A stretch of DNA of 64,000 nt, from positions 7,192,001-7,256,000 of the forward strand of contig NZ_JAUSZI010000002.1 in the NCBI RefSeq assembly GCF_030817415.1. The letters run 5' to 3'. A program made the translations under genes and the position numbers. This document shows, piece by piece, positions 25,601 through 33,769 of the stretch; the stretch's first letter is position 1; each line of letters opens with the position of its first letter. Source of the DNA: Streptomyces umbrinus (GTDB taxonomy: Bacteria > Actinomycetota > Actinomycetes > Streptomycetales > Streptomycetaceae). Under the pieces are notes generated by a model, which worked only from the letters and a program-made list of their open reading frames with translations, was not told the DNA's origin and did not search any database.

Positions 25601-26391
25601 AAACGGGACGCCGCCTCCGGAGCGCCTCCGTCGTCATCTCGGGCGCCCCCGTCGCGCGCGTGGGGCACCCTCGCCGCTCCGGGCGCCGGTGCCTCCTGTC
25701 CCGTACGACCGGACGTGGTCGCCGTCGGCTGTTCCCGCTCGGGAGTCTCCGGTGCCGTCACGACCCGGATATGTCCCTCGCCGTCCGGCGCGGTCTCCCG
25801 CACGACGGCCGGTTCGCCCGCCGCGGCCAGGCGCAGCGCCGACTCGCCCACCCGGAGGAGTGCCCCCGGCGCGAACCGCACCTGGCGCTCGCTCACGCGC
25901 CGGCCGTCCAGCGTCGTGCCGTTCGTGGAGCCCAGGTCCGCCACCGAGACGCGGCCGTCCGCCGCGACCGTCACGGCGCAGTGGAGGCGGGAGACGTCCG
26001 GGTCGTCCAGCGGCACGTCCGCGTCGGCCGAGCGGCCGATGTCGATCCGGCCGCCGTGCAGGAAATGGACACCTCCGGCGTCGGGCCCGGCCACCACGCG
26101 CAGCTGTGCCGCGGCGGGGTCGAGGTCGGGACCGGGCTCCGCGGGAGAGCCCAGGGACAGCACGGCCCCGTCCATGAGAGGCGGCTCACCCAGCGTGCAG
26201 CGCTGCGCGTCGAGCCGCTCCGCCCCCGCGTACAGCACCCCGGCTCCCTCGCCCCCGACCGCCGAGGCGAGGCCGGAGGCCACCGCCGCGAGCGCGGTCC
26301 CGGCGGGTGCTGTCACCAGCACGTCGCAGGACGCGGGGCGTCCCTCGGGGCGCGTCCCCAGCGGGTCTACGACGGTCAGCCGGATCTGCAT
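22636..26391 (-). CDS. FHA domain - FtsK/SpoIIIE-like ATPase protein
   Basis: A 1251-residue protein. An FHA phosphothreonine-binding domain spans about residues 95-190 (IGRSADADVPLDDP, SRLH, GSTNGT all present). A long disordered Gly/Pro/acidic linker follows, then FtsK/SpoIIIE/EccC-like modules: a degenerate one near 500-640 and an ATPase-like one whose P-loop is GPSGSGRTELL near residue 910, with Arg where Lys is expected; LVVVVDDLDALLSP near 1087 is a Walker B-like strand. ATG 26391 gives a natural start (MQIRLTVVDP). Such FHA-FtsK proteins are streptomycete relatives of type VII secretion ATPases, but no ESX genes are adjacent. The divergent neighbour is a Ser/Thr kinase, a likely source of the FHA ligand. 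Confidence 0.82.
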   Translation of the reverse strand: MQIRLTVVDPLGTRPEGRPASCDVLVTAPAGTALAAVASGLASAVGGEGAGVLYAGAERLDAQRCTLGEPPLMDGAVLSLGSPAEPGPDLDPAAAQLRVVAGPDAGGVHFLHGGRIDIGRSADADVPLDDPDVSRLHCAVTVAADGRVSVADLGSTNGTTLDGRRVSERQVRFAPGALLRVGESALRLAAAGEPAVVRETAPDGEGHIRVVTAPETPEREQPTATTSGRTGQEAPAPGAARVPHARDGGARDDDGGAPEAASRFQVAPPTAETHHGYGTAGWGSAEGGRSHGTAPTPQGHTPADPTVVPGQGRAPRIESTDTGAPSGAAPEEDRDAPAPGEGGRKGTPLRGTPVPRGVRKRGGLSAWARRLAGGRSDEPDTEHDEAYDDAYETPAAEEPVVAGASAPERWPDPAALLLAALGPGPRLWERGPGHPETLTVRLGTADRSAPDGSGLLPSVPVTAGLREVGALGLAGPRGRLSGLARAVVAQLAALHSPDALEITLISTDRSRSVEERTAEWSWLGWLPHLRPTHGQDCRLLLAYDREQATARTEELVRRLDDHLAEVGRASVATGSAGGGLRLGEGSPDDSGAFSAVHRSGGERGHDGGASGRPGSSPSASSSSSDGTARPRHPSDGDPARDGERTGSGSPALPRAHPTARDSNITHLGLPRSGTQTSDAAARGRARRPSWARSDDPAETEWPGPHTVVVVDGDPGSAGVREAVSRLAAEGPQAGIHVICLVETPAASPASPVTDTYEAACAASPAFRECGAVALLSGDVATALRLLRVAHGKQAGGSASAAQGGPVGHGTVAAVDAVSMAWAERFARALAPLRADGVAGERHTRVSAPLPQSARLLDELGLARATPASLMARWADAADDREALGGRATAVLGAGPRGPVSVDLAVEGPHLLVEGPSGSGRTELLRSVAASLAAAERPDRLGIVLIDGRDGTGSGGAAARGDGLQVCTDLPHVTTQLGAHDPVRMREFAQSLAAELKRRAELLGRLDFAEWHSLQDRQDRQARQDRQGASGRVVAQRSAGSAARQAGGTAGGSAGAGDLDTPSSSTLRLRPVASRPRPDAGPPLPRLVVVVDDLDALLSPALGSPGRPAAGSVVRALEAVARDGERLGVHLVAATGGGERTDETELARRATLRVVLEAVVAGPEEPAPGRGRLGGPAGRPTPFQGGRVTGRIPRTATLRPTVVPLEWARMGDPPARRPVRELGNGPTDLALLASALERAARSVSATEVPSLL

Positions 26392-26829
26392 CGCCGTCAG
26401 CGGTCCCTTCTGTCGCGGGCGCCCGCGACGAGGCTGCTCCGCGATCCCCCACCGCAGATTCCCCCCACCGCACACGGGCACGTCGGCCAGTACGGGAAGC
26501 ATCCTCGCACCTGCCACTGACAACACGCCCGCCCTCCACCGGCAAGTGATCTTGATTGGACGGCTCTGCCCGCAAAAGTGCCTGACCAATGCCCGACCGA
26601 TGTCCGCTTGAGATCGGTCACGTCAAGATGCGGCAACCAAACCACCCAAAGCGAGCGTCTTTTCATCGAACACATACAGGAACGCCTTACGTAATGCATG
26701 GGCAGACGGGGTGAGGGAAACCGCAGCGGGACGACAGCCCGGTGCCACGTTCGACGGCACTACAGTGGGTCGGAACCATCCGTAGCAGGGTGGACGGATC
26801 AGTCAGGCAAGCAGCAGGGAGCGCATGAC
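26392..26829. other. divergent promoter interval between the FHA-FtsK gene and pkaA
   Basis: A 438-bp region with lower GC than its surroundings near 26550-26700. It must carry promoters for both divergent genes. The open frame continuing upstream of pkaA (to 26698) and of the FtsK-like gene (to 26589) is not supported by ribosome sites or conserved sequence. No repeat or RNA gene seen. Confidence 0.6.
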
Positions 26830-28509
26830 GTGCGGCCGGTAGGGAGCAAGTACCTCCTTGAGGAGCCGCTTGGGCGCGGCGCCACAGGCACCGTCTGGCG
26901 CGCCCGCCAGAGGGAGACAGCGGGCGCCGAGGCGGCAGTACCCGGTCAGCCGGGTGAAACGGTGGCGATCAAGGTCCTCAAGGAGGAGCTCGCCAACGAC
27001 GCGGACATCGTGATGCGGTTCCTGCGGGAGCGCTCCGTGCTGCTCCGCCTGACCCACCCGAACATCGTGCGTGTACGGGACCTCGTGGTCGAGGGCGATC
27101 TGCTGGCCCTGGTCATGGACCTGATCGAGGGCCCCGACCTCCATCACTACCTGCGCCAGAACGGCCCGTTCTCGCCGGTCGCCGCCGCGCTCCTGACCGC
27201 CCAGGTCGCCGACGCGCTCGCCGCCAGCCACGCCGACGGCGTCGTGCACCGCGACCTCAAGCCCGCGAACGTCCTGCTCAACCAGGACGGCGGCCAGATG
27301 CACCCGATGCTGACGGACTTCGGCATCGCGCGCCTCGCCGACTCCCCGGGTCTGACCCGCACCCACGAGTTCGTCGGCACGCCCGCCTATGTCGCGCCCG
27401 AGTCGGCCGAGGGCCGCCCGCAGACCTCCGCCGTCGACATCTACGGCGCCGGGATCATGCTGTACGAGCTGGTCACCGGCCGTCCCCCGTTCGGCGGCGG
27501 GTCGGCCCTGGAGGTCCTGCACCAGCACCTGAGCGCCGAGCCGCGCCGGCCCTCCACGGTCCCCGATCCGCTGTGGACCGTGATAGAGCGCTGCCTGCGC
27601 AAGAACCCCGACGAGCGGCCCAGCGCCGAGAACCTCGCCCGCGGCCTGCGTACGGTCGCCGAGGGCATCGGCGTGCACTCCAACTCCGCGCAGATCGCCG
27701 CCGCCGAGGCCGTGGGCGTCATGCTCGCCCCGGACCTGGCGCCCGCCACCGTGCCGGGCGACTTCGGGGCCGCCGACCCCACCCAGGTGCTCCCGCAGGG
27801 CGCCGCCTCGTACGACCCGAACGGCGCGACGAGCGTCCTGCCGCACACCGGCGCCGCCGACCCCACCGCCGTACTGCCCAACCGTGGCGCGGCAGACCCG
27901 ACGGCCGTGATGCCGCCGGTGCCGCCGGGCCAGCCCGGGGCGGGCCCCGAGGACCCGCACCCCTGGCAGAACCAGTTGCGGGCGGCCCGCGACCGCAACG
28001 AGCCGACGCAGATGCAGCCGTACCTCGACCCGAACGAGGACCCGCTGCGGCGGCGCCCGCAGCGCCAGGTCGCGAGGCCCCAGCAGCAGCCACCGCCGCC
28101 GCCGAGGCCCCAGCAGCCCCAGCAGCGCCGGCAGCGACCGCCCCAGAACCAGCCCGGCTACGGCTATCCGCAACAGGGACAGCAGCCCCAGGGGTACGCG
28201 CCCCAGCATCAGCCTCAGCAGCCGCAGCAGCGGCACGCTCCGCCCCAGCAGCCTCAGCAGCCCGCGCCGCGGCCGCCGCGCGAGCCCCGGCAGCGCAGCG
28301 CCAACCGGATGAAGATCCCCGGACTCGGCTGCCTCAAGGGATGCCTGTTCACCGTCGTCATCCTGTTCCTGGCCGGGTGGGCGATCTGGGAGTTCAGCCC
28401 GCTCCAGGGCTGGATCGGCACGTCCAAGAGCTACTGGGACCAGCTGACGGACTGGGTCGGTACGGTCTCCGGCTGGGTCAAGGAACTGGACAACGGTTCC
28501 GGGAAGTAA
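26830..28509 (+). CDS. pkaA: membrane Ser/Thr protein kinase, PkaA-like
   Basis: Eukaryotic-type kinase of 559 residues. Kinase motifs run in order: Gly-loop GRGATGTVW, VAIKVL lysine, HRDLKPAN near residue 140, DFG (LTDFGIAR) and GTPAYVAPES. The C-terminal half is a Pro/Gln-rich linker with repeated AADPTxVLP-type units (residues about 313-370) and a long PQQ/QPQ tract, then one membrane segment near 500-520 (CLFTVVILFLAGWAIW) and a short tail. GTG 26830 follows AGGGAG at a good distance. Gene order (two kinases then prfB) matches pkaA-pkaB of S. coelicolor, hence the name. Kinase outside/inside topology: catalytic domain cytoplasmic. Confidence 0.85.
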   Translation: MRPVGSKYLLEEPLGRGATGTVWRARQRETAGAEAAVPGQPGETVAIKVLKEELANDADIVMRFLRERSVLLRLTHPNIVRVRDLVVEGDLLALVMDLIEGPDLHHYLRQNGPFSPVAAALLTAQVADALAASHADGVVHRDLKPANVLLNQDGGQMHPMLTDFGIARLADSPGLTRTHEFVGTPAYVAPESAEGRPQTSAVDIYGAGIMLYELVTGRPPFGGGSALEVLHQHLSAEPRRPSTVPDPLWTVIERCLRKNPDERPSAENLARGLRTVAEGIGVHSNSAQIAAAEAVGVMLAPDLAPATVPGDFGAADPTQVLPQGAASYDPNGATSVLPHTGAADPTAVLPNRGAADPTAVMPPVPPGQPGAGPEDPHPWQNQLRAARDRNEPTQMQPYLDPNEDPLRRRPQRQVARPQQQPPPPPRPQQPQQRRQRPPQNQPGYGYPQQGQQPQGYAPQHQPQQPQQRHAPPQQPQQPAPRPPREPRQRSANRMKIPGLGCLKGCLFTVVILFLAGWAIWEFSPLQGWIGTSKSYWDQLTDWVGTVSGWVKELDNGSGK

Positions 28510-28561
28510 GTCTTTTTAGGTACCAGTAAGCCTTTTCAGGAATTTCAGAGCATTGCCCCTT

Positions 28562-28598
28562 CAAATCCCCGGAACCGCGGTGCGGTTCTGGGGATTTG
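28562..28598 (+). terminator. strong hairpin between pkaA and pkaB
   Basis: A 17-bp stem (left arm 28562-28578, right arm 28582-28598, one G:U pair, 3-nt loop), arm core CAAATCCCCGGAACCGC. It should end or attenuate pkaA transcripts before pkaB. Confidence 0.85.
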
Positions 28599-28690
28599 TC
28601 GACACCTGGGGGGTGATTTCTGTCGCCGAAGCGGAGGTTGGCGCTCTGGGCGCGTAGCTTTATCGGCAACACGCGCCCGTAGGAGCAGTC

Positions 28691-29935
28691 TTGGTACGGA
28701 AGATCGGCAGCCGGTACACCGCCAACCAGATTCTGGGGCGGGGCAGCGCCGGCACGGTGTGGCTCGGCGAGGGGCCCGAGGGCCCCGTCGCCATCAAGCT
28801 GCTGCGCGAGGACCTCGCGTCCGACCAGGAGCTCGTGGGCCGTTTCGTGCAGGAGCGGACGGCCCTGCTGGGCCTCGACGACCCGCACGTCGTCTCCGTA
28901 CGCGACCTCGTGGTCGACGGCAACGACCTCGCCCTGGTCATGGACCTCGTCCGCGGCACGGATCTGCGGACCCGGCTCGACCGGGAGCGGCGGCTCGCGC
29001 CCGAGGCCGCCGTCGCCATCGTGGCCGATGTCGCGGACGGACTCGCGGCGGCGCACGCGGCGGGGGTCGTACACCGGGACGTCAAACCGGAGAACGTGCT
29101 GCTCGACATGCAGGGACCGCTCGGACCCGGCGGCTCGCACCCCGCGCTCCTCACCGACTTCGGCGTCGCCAAGCTCATCGACTCACCGCGGCGGACACGG
29201 GCGACGAAGATCATCGGTACGCCGGACTACCTGGCGCCCGAGATCATCGAGGGCCTGCCCCCGCGGGCGGCCGTCGACATCTACGCGCTGGCGACCGTGC
29301 TGTACGAACTCCTCGCCGGGTTCACGCCGTTCGGCGGGGGGCACCCGGGTGCGGTCCTGCGGCGGCACGTCACCGAGACCGTCGTCCCGCTGCCCGGCAT
29401 TCCCGAGGAGCTGTGGCAGCTGCTCGTGCAGTGCCTGGCGAAGGCACCCGCCTCCCGCCTGCGGGCGTCCGAGCTGGGTGAGCGGCTGCGGGAGCAGTTG
29501 CCGTTGCTGGCGGGGATGCCGCCGCTGGACGTGGACGAGCCGGAGGGCGACGAGGACGGGGTCGGCGGGTACGACGACGGGCCGGCCGAGCCGGAGGCTC
29601 CGCGGGAGCGGGTCCGGCGCGGGGCCGTTCCCCTGGTACCCGGGGCCAAGCCGGACTCGAACCGTGACACGCATACGTCGATGAGGGTGCCCGGGCCCGA
29701 CGAGCTCGCGGGCGGCGCCCGTGGCACGGCCCGCGCTCCGCGTGCCGCCGGGGCGCCCCGGCCGGGGTCCGCCCGCCATCGGGCCGCCGCGGCTCGGCGC
29801 CGCCGGATCACGTTGGGGGCGGCCGGGGTGGCGCTCGTCGCCGCGGTGGGGGTGGGCGCGTGGCTCGCCACCTCGGGTGACGACGCGGGCGCGACGCCCC
29901 AGGAGACGGAGACATCGGCACCGGCTTCGCCCTGA
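28691..29935 (+). CDS. pkaB: membrane Ser/Thr protein kinase, PkaB-like
   Basis: 414-residue kinase. Motifs: GRGSAGTVW, VAIKLL, HRDVKPEN, LTDFGVAKL, GTPDYLAPEI. A charged linker (acidic then Arg/Pro/Gly rich) separates the kinase domain from a membrane segment near residues 372-392 (GAAGVALVAAVGVGAWLA) with a short extracellular tail. The start is TTG 28691, 6 bp after AGGAG. Tandem with pkaA but separated by a strong hairpin; length and order fit S. coelicolor PkaB. Ahead of prfB on the same strand. Confidence 0.85.
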   Translation: MVRKIGSRYTANQILGRGSAGTVWLGEGPEGPVAIKLLREDLASDQELVGRFVQERTALLGLDDPHVVSVRDLVVDGNDLALVMDLVRGTDLRTRLDRERRLAPEAAVAIVADVADGLAAAHAAGVVHRDVKPENVLLDMQGPLGPGGSHPALLTDFGVAKLIDSPRRTRATKIIGTPDYLAPEIIEGLPPRAAVDIYALATVLYELLAGFTPFGGGHPGAVLRRHVTETVVPLPGIPEELWQLLVQCLAKAPASRLRASELGERLREQLPLLAGMPPLDVDEPEGDEDGVGGYDDGPAEPEAPRERVRRGAVPLVPGAKPDSNRDTHTSMRVPGPDELAGGARGTARAPRAAGAPRPGSARHRAAAARRRRITLGAAGVALVAAVGVGAWLATSGDDAGATPQETETSAPASP

Positions 29936-29959
29936 CGGGCGGGGTCGTCATTCGCCTGC

Positions 29960-30150
29960 GGGTGCGTGGGGGCTGGCCGCGCAGTTCCCCGCGCCCCTGG
30001 GTGGGCGGGGGTCGGCGTGGTGTGTTGGGTGCGGGTCGTTCTGGGCTGAGCTCGCAGTTCCCCGAGCCCCTGAAAAACAAAAGCAGGGGCGCAGCCCCGC
30101 TTTTAGGGGCGCGGGGAACTGCGCGACCAGCCACGGGCGACCCGCACCCG
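29960..30150. repeat. compound streptomycete intergenic repeat with two left arms and one right arm
   Basis: Arms of the CGCAGTTCCCCGCGCCCCT family occur at about 29978-29998 and, variant, 30052-30071, and the inverted arm AGGGGCGCGGGGAACTGCGC at 30105-30124. An inner AAAAGC-GGGGC/GCCCC-GCTTTT hairpin is at 30079-30104. It occupies the gap between pkaB and prfB and could terminate pkaB. Confidence 0.75.
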
Positions 30151-30226
30151 ACAAACCGAGCCCCGCAAAACACAAGCCCCCCGTTCCACCGGCGGAGCCA
30201 CTTCGTGGAGCCGTTACGCTGGAGGC

Positions 30227-31333
30227 GTGGCAGTCGTCGATGTATCCGAAGAGCTCAAGTCCCTCTCCTCGACCATGGAGTCGATCGAGGCCGTCCTGGA
30301 CCTCGACAAGCTGAGGGCAGACATCGCCGTGCTCGAGGAGCAGGCGGCGGCGCCGTCCCTGTGGGACGACCCGGACGAGGCGCAGAAGATCACCAGCAAG
30401 CTGAGCCACCTCCAGGCGGAGGTGCGCAAGACCGAAGCGCTCCGCGGGCGTATCGATGATCTCAGCGTCCTCTTCGAGATGGCCGAGGAGGAGGACGACT
30501 CCGACACCCGCGCCGAGGCCGAGACCGAGCTCACCGCCGTCAAGAAGGCGCTGGACGAGATGGAAGTCCGCACCCTGCTCTCCGGGGAGTACGACTCCCG
30601 CGAGGCGCTCGTCAACATCCGCGCGGAGGCCGGTGGCGTGGACGCCGCCGACTTCGCCGAGAAGCTGCAGCGCATGTACCTGCGCTGGGCCGAGCAGCAC
30701 GGATACAAGACGGAGGTCTACGAGACCTCGTACGCGGAAGAGGCCGGCATCAAGTCGACCACCTTCGCCGTCCAGATCCCGTACGCGTACGGGACGCTGT
30801 CGGTGGAGCAGGGCACGCACCGCCTGGTGCGGATCTCGCCGTTCGACAACCAGGGGCGGCGCCAGACGTCGTTCGCGGGTGTGGAGATCCTTCCCGTCGT
30901 CGAGCAGACCGATCACATCGAGATCGACGAGTCCGAGCTCCGGGTGGACGTGTACCGCTCGTCCGGGCCCGGCGGCCAGGGCGTCAACACGACCGACTCC
31001 GCGGTGCGGCTCACCCACCTCCCCACCGGAATCGTCGTCTCCTGCCAGAACGAGCGGTCGCAGATCCAGAACAAGGCGTCCGCGATGAACGTGCTGCAGG
31101 CGAAGCTCCTCGACCGGCGCCGGCAGGAGGAGCAGGCCAAGATGGACGCCCTCAAGGGCGACGGCGGCAACTCCTGGGGAAACCAGATGCGTTCGTACGT
31201 CCTGCACCCGTACCAAATGGTCAAGGATCTGCGCACGGAGTTCGAAGTCGGAAACCCCGAGGCCGTTTTCAATGGCGAGATCGACGGGTTCCTTGAGGCC
31301 GGAATTCGCTGGCGCAAGCAGCAGGAGAAGTAG
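30227..31333 (+). CDS. prfB: peptide chain release factor 2
   Basis: Terminates translation at UGA and UAA. 368 residues; the UGA-decoding tripeptide region SPF (VRISPFDNQ) and the catalytic GGQ at residues 249-251 ([14 protein letters not shown]) are intact. The frame is uninterrupted, so the autoregulatory +1 frameshift known from E. coli prfB is absent, as in other actinomycetes. The GTG start is only 6 bp after a TACGCT-type -10 element with GGAGG jammed against it, so a leaderless or near-leaderless transcript is plausible. Followed by a hairpin terminator. Confidence 0.97.
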   Translation: MAVVDVSEELKSLSSTMESIEAVLDLDKLRADIAVLEEQAAAPSLWDDPDEAQKITSKLSHLQAEVRKTEALRGRIDDLSVLFEMAEEEDDSDTRAEAETELTAVKKALDEMEVRTLLSGEYDSREALVNIRAEAGGVDAADFAEKLQRMYLRWAEQHGYKTEVYETSYAEEAGIKSTTFAVQIPYAYGTLSVEQGTHRLVRISPFDNQGRRQTSFAGVEILPVVEQTDHIEIDESELRVDVYRSSGPGGQGVNTTDSAVRLTHLPTGIVVSCQNERSQIQNKASAMNVLQAKLLDRRRQEEQAKMDALKGDGGNSWGNQMRSYVLHPYQMVKDLRTEFEVGNPEAVFNGEIDGFLEAGIRWRKQQEK

Positions 31334-31637
31334 GCGACATTTGTAGACGTCGCTTTGTCGACAGGGCAACTGCCATCCACTGGACGGCAGTTGCCCTTTG
31401 TGTAGGCCGATGTCTGGGTTTTACATCACACTCACATGTCGCTGTGCCGGTCAAATGAGCTTGATCTGGACATCGCGGTCGCAACGACCTTGACGTTGCA
31501 TTGAAAAGTGGGAAGGCTGACGCGCGGCATGCGTATCTCTGGGGCGCATGTGAACCGGGGGCTCCACCGAGCTTCCCCCGACGTCGCGGCCCCGGGCGCT
31601 GCACCATTGACGATGAGCTACTGGGGGTAGCAACCAG
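31334..31637. other. intergenic interval between prfB and the sortase-E substrate gene
   Basis: The first 65 bp hold the prfB terminator. The remaining 240 bp have locally lower GC and must carry the promoter of the downstream surface-protein gene; TTGACG at about 31490 is a possible -35 but I see no confident -10. No gene seen. Confidence 0.55.
31363..31397 (+). terminator. prfB terminator
   Basis: Perfect 12-bp stem AGGGCAACTGCC / GGCAGTTGCCCT with an 11-nt loop followed by TTTGTG, 30 bp after the prfB stop. Confidence 0.85.
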
Positions 31638-32258
31638 ATGACCAAGAAGACGCGTATCCGGATCGCGCGGATAGCCGCCGGCGCGGTGATCGCCGCCGGT
31701 GCTTCGCTGACCGCCGCCGGTGCCGCTTCGGCTCTCGACGTCGGTGTCGAGGTGGGCGGTCTGAACGTCGGCGCCACCGCCGACGAGAGCGGTGTCGAGG
31801 TCGGCATCGGTGTCGAGGACCCGACGACCCCGGCCCCGACTCCCACCGAGCCGACCGGGGACCCGACGGTGATCCCGACGGATCCGGAGCCGACGGACCC
31901 GCCCACCACCGACGACCCGACCGATCCCACCGATGAGCCCACCGAGCCCACGGAGGACCCGACCGACGAGCCCACCGACGGGCCGAGCGACCCGGGCAAC
32001 GACAACGGTGGCAGCACCGGCGGCAACGACACCGACCCCGACGGCGGCTCCCAGCCGGTCGAGCAGGGCGCGGGCAAGGAGAGCCTGACCGACACCGGTT
32101 CGGACACCTCCGCCCAGGGCACCGGCGGCGAGCTGGCCGAGACCGGCGCCGCCGAGAACATCACGTACCTGCTGATCGGCGCCGCGACGATGATCGCCGG
32201 CGGCATCGGCTTCCGTATGCTGCCCCGCCTGATGAACGGCCGCGGCGCGGCTGCCTGA
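31638..32258 (+). CDS. sortase E-type LAETG surface protein
   Basis: Secreted protein of 206 residues meant for covalent attachment to the wall. A signal peptide (about residues 1-36) is followed by a short Val/Gly-rich segment, a long stalk of Thr-Asp-Pro-Glu repeats (DPTDEPTEPTEDPTDEP), and a C-terminal sorting signal: LAETG near residue 166, a hydrophobic span (TYLLIGAATMIAGGIGF) and a basic tail (RLMNGRGAAA). LAxTG is the class E sortase motif of Streptomyces. With almost no globular domain, it may act as a stalk, spacer or small adhesin. Monocistronic, flanked by hairpins. Confidence 0.85.
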   Translation: MTKKTRIRIARIAAGAVIAAGASLTAAGAASALDVGVEVGGLNVGATADESGVEVGIGVEDPTTPAPTPTEPTGDPTVIPTDPEPTDPPTTDDPTDPTDEPTEPTEDPTDEPTDGPSDPGNDNGGSTGGNDTDPDGGSQPVEQGAGKESLTDTGSDTSAQGTGGELAETGAAENITYLLIGAATMIAGGIGFRMLPRLMNGRGAAA

Positions 32259-32305
32259 CGGACTTCATGGGCGTACGCGCGCGAAAGTGCGTGACGTGAG
32301 TGCGT

Positions 32306-32342
32306 GAGAAGGGCCCGGAGCTTGAAGCTCCGGGCCCTTCTC
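32306..32342. terminator. bidirectional terminator
   Basis: Perfect 16-bp stem GAGAAGGGCCCGGAGC / GCTCCGGGCCCTTCTC with a TTGAA loop, between the convergent surface-protein and zinc-ribbon genes. Confidence 0.88.
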
Positions 32343-32414
32343 CATGTCTTGTCCGCGCCTTGCCGCCCACTGCGGCCGTGCCTCGTGCGTGCCCGCTCGT
32401 GCCTCGCGCGCGTC

Positions 32415-32609
32415 CTACGCGGTCTGGTGGGCCAGCAGGGCCACTGCCGCGATCAGGATGGCGAGCAGCGCGATCAGCGCCATGGGGTTGAGGCCGCCTC
32501 CGAAGGGGCCCTCCTGCTGCAGCCGAGCACGGTTCGCGCGGCAGACGGGGCAGCGGCCCTCGTTCACGGGCGCGGCACAGTTCGCGCACACCAGCCGGTC
32601 GTACGTCAT
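32415..32609 (-). CDS. small zinc-ribbon membrane protein
   Basis: 64 residues. N-terminal zinc ribbon with paired CxxC motifs (VCANCAAPVNEGRCPVC), a short basic linker (RANRARLQQ), and one membrane anchor at the C-terminus (ALIALLAILIAAVALLAHQ). The ATG at 32609 follows GGAGGG, which decides against the longer frame to 32645. Function unknown; similar zinc-ribbon single-span proteins are common in Streptomyces. Confidence 0.8.
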   Translation of the reverse strand: MTYDRLVCANCAAPVNEGRCPVCRANRARLQQEGPFGGGLNPMALIALLAILIAAVALLAHQTA

Positions 32610-32991
32610 GCGCTCGCCCTCCTTGCACCGGTTCCACGTACACAACGCTCTCGGGAACGGATACGTTCCCCCTCCACTGTGCCAGGTTCCTCCGGAGGGC
32701 GCGCGGGTTCTCGTGCGGGGGCTGGGCAGGGCGCCTCCTGAGGGGTGGCTTGCGTTGTCTCGCGGCTACAGGCTGTGTGTGGCTTGTCGCGCTCACGCGG
32801 CGGAGCCGCACAGCGATACAGCCCCGCGCCCCTGACGCGGCGCGCCCCAGCCCCGTCCCCTCTCTCAGGTTGCCCCGCACAAAAGCGCACAACCCTTGCG
32901 CAACCTCTCCCGGCGACTGCGCGCGTGTACCCGGGTCGCGTATGGTCACGCTCATCTAACCCCGATATCCCCGACGGCCTGTGGTGCATCC
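32610..32991. other. divergent interval upstream of ftsE with an intergenic repeat
   Basis: 382 bp between the minus-strand zinc-ribbon gene and ftsE. At about 32770-32845 lies another streptomycete repeat (GGCTGTGTGTGG...CGCGGCGGAGCCGC...ATACAGCC, followed by CCGCGCCCCT). The ftsE promoter is expected near 32900-32960. No gene supported. Confidence 0.6.
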
Positions 32992-33681
32992 GTGATCCGA
33001 TTCGACAACGTGTCCAAGGTCTACCCCAAGCAGACCCGCCCCGCTCTGAGGGATGTGTCCCTGGAGGTCGAGCGAGGCGAGTTCGTGTTCCTGGTGGGGT
33101 CCTCCGGCTCCGGAAAGTCCACCTTCCTGCGGCTGATCCTCCGCGAGGAGCGGACCAGCCACGGTCAGGTGCACGTCCTGGGCAAGGACCTCGCGCGCAT
33201 CTCCAACTGGAAGGTGCCGCAGATGCGCCGCCAGCTCGGGACGGTGTTCCAGGACTTCCGCCTCCTGCCGAACAAGACGGTCGCCGAGAACGTGGCCTTC
33301 GCGCAGGAGGTCATCGGCAAGTCGCGCGGCGAGATCCGCAAGTCCGTGCCGCAGGTGCTCGACCTCGTCGGGCTCGGTGGCAAGGAGGACCGGATGCCCG
33401 GTGAGCTGTCCGGTGGTGAGCAGCAGCGGGTGGCGATCGCGAGAGCGTTCGTCAACCGGCCCAAGCTGCTGATCGCGGACGAGCCCACCGGAAACCTCGA
33501 CCCGCAGACCTCCGTCGGCATCATGAAGCTGCTCGACCGGATCAACCGGACGGGCACGACCGTCCTGATGGCGACGCACGACCAGAACATCGTGGACCAG
33601 ATGCGCAAGCGCGTCATCGAGCTGGAGAAGGGCCGACTAGTCCGCGACCAGGCGCGCGGCGTGTACGGCTACCAGCACTGA
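32992..33681 (+). CDS. ftsE: cell division ATP-binding protein FtsE
   Basis: ABC-type ATPase that, with FtsX, relays division signals to peptidoglycan hydrolases. 229 residues: Walker [10 protein letters not shown], signature LSGGEQQR, Walker [16 protein letters not shown] start at 32992 gives the conserved [12 protein letters not shown]. Followed 88 bp later by ftsX on the same strand. Confidence 0.97.
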   Translation: MIRFDNVSKVYPKQTRPALRDVSLEVERGEFVFLVGSSGSGKSTFLRLILREERTSHGQVHVLGKDLARISNWKVPQMRRQLGTVFQDFRLLPNKTVAENVAFAQEVIGKSRGEIRKSVPQVLDLVGLGGKEDRMPGELSGGEQQRVAIARAFVNRPKLLIADEPTGNLDPQTSVGIMKLLDRINRTGTTVLMATHDQNIVDQMRKRVIELEKGRLVRDQARGVYGYQH

Positions 33682-33769
33682 CCGCGACCTCCCTCACGCT
33701 CGCGGATTCACCGCGGAGCAGGGGGAGGACTCCCCACGCATCCGCCACGGAAAGGCCTGAGAAGACGCC

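Noticed and set aside
26803..28236. 477-codon minus-strand frame opposite pkaA
   Set aside because: Shadow; pkaA has all kinase motifs on the plus strand.
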